A stretch of 64,000 nucleotides of DNA from Oceanimonas smirnovii ATCC BAA-899 (GTDB lineage Bacteria > Pseudomonadota > Gammaproteobacteria > Enterobacterales > Aeromonadaceae). Made by a program: the position numbers and the translations under genes. Shown in pieces: positions 62,194 to 64,000 of the stretch. How positions within the stretch are numbered: the first letter of the stretch is position 1; every line of letters begins with the position of its first letter. Location of the stretch: NCBI RefSeq assembly GCF_000381965.1, contig NZ_KB908466.1, positions 1 through 64,000 on the forward strand. The letters run 5' to 3'. Below the pieces are notes generated by a model that saw only the letters and a list, made by a program, of their open reading frames with translations, did not search any database and had not been told where the DNA came from.

Positions 62194-62772
62194 TTACCAG
62201 CGCCAGTGCCGGCCTGGAGTCAGCAGCTCGGGCAGGGGCACGTCCCAGTGGTCGACAGGAATGGCGGGCAACTGCTGGCAGTCGTGGGCCAGGCCCACCG
62301 GGCGCGGGCCTGTGCCCTGATGCCAGCCGGCCAGGGTGCGGTCATAAAAACCGCCGCCCATGCCAATGCGGTTGCCGGCAGCGTCAAAGGCCACCAGGGG
62401 GGTGTAAATCACATCAAGCTGCTGCTTGGGCAACAGCAGGCGAATATCGAGGCGGGGCTCGGGAATGCCAAAGCGATTGGCGATCAGCTGAGCGTCCGGA
62501 TCGTAACGCAAAAACATCAGATGCCCGGGGCTGAAGTGATGCAGCACCGGCAGGTACACCTGAGCGCCCTGAGACCAGTACCAGTTGATTAAAGGATGAG
62601 GGTCGAGCTCACCGTCATTGGCCAGATACAGCGCCACCTTGCCGGCCTGTGCCAGGTGTGGCGTGGCGGCAACTCTGTCTTTGATGGCATGAGCAGCAGC
62701 TTGTTGTTCGGTGCGGCTCAGCCGGCGGCGGGCTTCCCGAATCTGCTGGCGAATATGGTGGCGTTCAGTCAC
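62194..62772 (-). CDS. ygfA: 5-formyltetrahydrofolate cyclo-ligase
   Basis: Converts 5-formyltetrahydrofolate to methenyltetrahydrofolate. The ATP and folate signatures are IRQQIREARRRLS at the start, VALYLANDGELDPHPLI, and RIGMGGGFYDRTLA near the end. The GTG at 62772 follows GGAG by 8-9 bases and gives 192 residues. The TTG at 62793 is a less likely start. In E. coli it is cotranscribed with 6S RNA; here a VF530 gene lies between them. Confidence 0.92.
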   Translation of the reverse strand: MTERHHIRQQIREARRRLSRTEQQAAAHAIKDRVAATPHLAQAGKVALYLANDGELDPHPLINWYWSQGAQVYLPVLHHFSPGHLMFLRYDPDAQLIANRFGIPEPRLDIRLLLPKQQLDVIYTPLVAFDAAGNRIGMGGGFYDRTLAGWHQGTGPRPVGLAHDCQQLPAIPVDHWDVPLPELLTPGRHWRW

Positions 62773-62789
62773 TGGCTCACTCCAATATA

Positions 62790-63020
62790 TCAACGGTTCC
62801 AGGGGCTGTTTTTAAGATGAAGATACAGGGTTTCCACCTGAGTGCGGGCCCAGGGCGTGCGGCGCAAAAATTTCAGGCTCGACTTGATGCTGGGATCGTT
62901 TTTAAAACAGTTGATATTGACCCGGCGGGCCAGCTCGTCCCAGCCGTATTTTTCTACCAGCTCTGTCAGCAGGCGTTCAAGGGTAATGCCGTGCAGGGGG
63001 TTGTTGGGTTGTTGGTTCAT
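62790..63020 (-). CDS. VF530-family DNA-binding protein (DUF2132)
   Basis: A 76-residue protein with the VF530 signature: [39 protein letters not shown] and TPWARTQVE. The founding member from Vibrio fischeri has a solved helical fold and is annotated as DNA-binding; its biological role is not known to me. ATG 63020 is chosen over 63062, which would overlap the 6S terminator. It is located between 6S RNA and ygfA on the same strand, 17 bases before ygfA. Confidence 0.85.
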   Translation of the reverse strand: MNQQPNNPLHGITLERLLTELVEKYGWDELARRVNINCFKNDPSIKSSLKFLRRTPWARTQVETLYLHLKNSPWNR

Positions 63021-63048
63021 GGCCGCGGCCCTGTTGATAAACATAAAC

Positions 63049-63074
63049 AAAAAGACCGGCAAGCCGGTCTTTTT
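63049..63074 (-). terminator. Terminator after 6S RNA
   Basis: AAAAAGACCGG and CCGGTCTTTTT pair around CAAG. It stands a few bases after the 6S 3' end and before the VF530 gene, so VF530-ygfA depends on read-through or another promoter. Confidence 0.88.
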
Positions 63075-63081
63075 AAATAGG

Positions 63082-63258
63082 GTCCCAGGGTGCCGTTGCG
63101 AGTGTTAGTCCTTGAACCCGTCGGTTCAAGGCGGAACTCCGGTATCCGCCGCAGGCGTCTCGGTCGGGCCGAGCATGCTCAATAGCGAATAACACGGCGT
63201 TCCTGTGCTGTTGATATCGGCTCAGGGACACCACTCACTGACGCACACCCCAGGGAAA
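63082..63258 (-). ncRNA. ssrS: 6S RNA
   Basis: Regulator that binds sigma-70 RNA polymerase in stationary phase. On the minus strand the ends pair (TTCCCTGGG with CCCTGGGA). The conserved TGAGCCGATAT and GAGCATGCTCGG segments flank the central bubble, and the CCTTGAACC/GGTTCAAGG hairpin is present near the 3' side. Length is about 177 nt (E. coli 184); the exact ends are inferred. It lies between zapA and ygfA as in E. coli. Confidence 0.93.
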
Positions 63259-63274
63259 ACAAATTGTACGGACC

Positions 63275-63574
63275 TCAGCCAACCTTACTGGCCAGTGCCT
63301 CTTCAATAGTATGCTGAAGCATCTTGATGCGTTTGTCCATGGCGTCAGCATATTGGTGGTTTTTGTCTTTTTCAAGCTCAAGCTCGTGGCAGACATTCAG
63401 TGCCAGCATAATGGCAATTTGTTCATTGGATGCCGGCTTGCCGCTTTCACGGAATTTGCGAATACGCTCGTTGAGCATATCAGCTGCCCGGTGCAGTGAA
63501 TCTTCCTGCCCGGCAGGACAGGCCACCTTATAAGGGCGCCCGAGAATAACGATGTCGATTGCCGCTGTGGTCAT
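63275..63574 (-). CDS. zapA: Cell division protein ZapA
   Basis: Bundles FtsZ filaments at the Z ring. The N-terminal globular part (IDIVILGRPYKVACPAGQ) leads to a C-terminal coiled coil (about 50-95). Start 63574 follows GAGGACC and gives 99 residues (E. coli 109); the longer frame is intergenic. It is divergent from ygfB as in E. coli. Confidence 0.93.
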   Translation of the reverse strand: MTTAAIDIVILGRPYKVACPAGQEDSLHRAADMLNERIRKFRESGKPASNEQIAIMLALNVCHELELEKDKNHQYADAMDKRIKMLQHTIEEALASKVG

Positions 63575-63718
63575 GTGGTCCTCAGGTGGCTTGCAATGAG
63601 CAAAATAATGTCCCGCGAATATATAGTGGCACACCAGAACTTTCAAGGGGTTGCTGGTCTGCATCCGGTGACGGTGCTAGGATCTGCATTAATTCTAGTA
63701 CTTATGGTCGAGTAAACA

Positions 63719-64000
63719 ATGAACAATAGCGCCCGCCTTAATTATGATGCCTTTACCACTCTGCTGGAGCAGCACAATATGGTGGTGACCGCCGCCGAAG
63801 TGCATGGCGTCATTTGCGGCCTTATCGGGGGAGGCATGGCACGGGACGATGTGCGCTGGCAACAGCATTTCAACGACCTGCTCAATGACGGCTTCGGCCT
63901 GCCCGCCGAGCTGAAAAAAGCCGTTAACCTGCTGTTTAACCGGGTTTATGATGATCTGCTTGATCAAACCCGCTTTGAACTGCTGCTGCCCGACGATGAA
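63719..64000 (+). CDS. ygfB: YgfB/UPF0149-family protein, N-terminal part
   Basis: Begins at ATG 63719 (MNNSARLNYDAFTTLLEQ) and stays open to the right edge, so 94 codons are visible. The VTAAEVHGVICGLIGGGM stretch matches the UPF0149 signature (E. coli TPAEMHGLISGMICGG), as does the ELLLPDDE segment. The function is not well established. It is followed in E. coli by pepP-ubiH; those genes would lie outside the window. Confidence 0.88.
   Translation, partial: MNNSARLNYDAFTTLLEQHNMVVTAAEVHGVICGLIGGGMARDDVRWQQHFNDLLNDGFGLPAELKKAVNLLFNRVYDDLLDQTRFELLLPDDE

Overview
The window is a stretch of core chromosome from a gammaproteobacterium. Protein identities to Escherichia coli-type housekeeping genes are high by eye, for example Lrp, FtsH, GlmM and RimP. 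Gene order follows enteric, Aeromonas and Vibrio synteny block by block: trxB-lrp-ftsK-lolA-rarA-serS, ssrA-smpB-ratA/ratB-bamE, recN-nadK-grpE, greA-yhbY-rlmE-ftsH-folP-glmM-secG-tRNA-Leu-tRNA-fMet-rimP-nusA-infB-rbfA-truB-rpsO-pnp, yjtD-thrLABC, and zapA-ssrS-ygfA-rpiA. GC-rich codon use, the AbgT transporter and the VF530 protein suggest a marine or brackish Aeromonadaceae-like genus such as Oceanimonas, Oceanisphaera or Zobellella. This genus-level placement is inference.

Layout. 1-267 is the 3' end of an IS110-type transposase. 306-8652 holds trxB, lrp, ftsK, lolA, rarA and serS. 8949-12754 holds an AbgT-family transporter followed by cvpA-purF. 12805-17900 holds a Yip1-type membrane protein and two convergent cyclic-di-GMP enzymes, one a 5TM-PAS-PAS-GGDEF-EAL protein and one a sensor-GGDEF protein. 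18095-23823 holds tmRNA, smpB, ratA-ratB, bamE, udp, recN with two LexA boxes, and nadK. 23935-28471 is the heat-shock block grpE, dnaK, dnaJ, with greA after it. 28476-35125 holds a PilZ-like protein, yhbY, rlmE-ftsH, folP-glmM and secG. 35133-44373 holds two tRNAs and the rimP-nusA-infB-rbfA-truB-rpsO-pnp translation and RNA-decay cluster. 44508-47642 holds pdxH, a GNAT acetyltransferase, roxA and yjtD. 47698-52540 is the threonine operon with its leader peptide and attenuator.

The region between thrC and the next gene (52805-53084) looks like a CsrB-family regulatory RNA with 19 GGA motifs, its own promoter and terminator, and an upstream half-conserved Gac/UvrY box. This is the most interesting item in the window. 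After it come an aspartoacylase-like hydrolase with rimK, acnA, a divergent modE / modABC locus with two ModE-like operators, rpiA, ygfA, a VF530 gene, 6S RNA, zapA, and the start of ygfB running off the right edge.

Regulatory logic visible in the sequence: three sigma-32 promoters (grpE, dnaK, rlmE-ftsH), tandem SOS boxes at recN, threonine attenuation, ModE operators, a GGA-rich CsrA-sponge candidate, 6S RNA and tmRNA. No CRISPR, prophage, defence island or other obvious novel multigene system was seen; apart from the IS110 end, the window is vertically inherited core genome.
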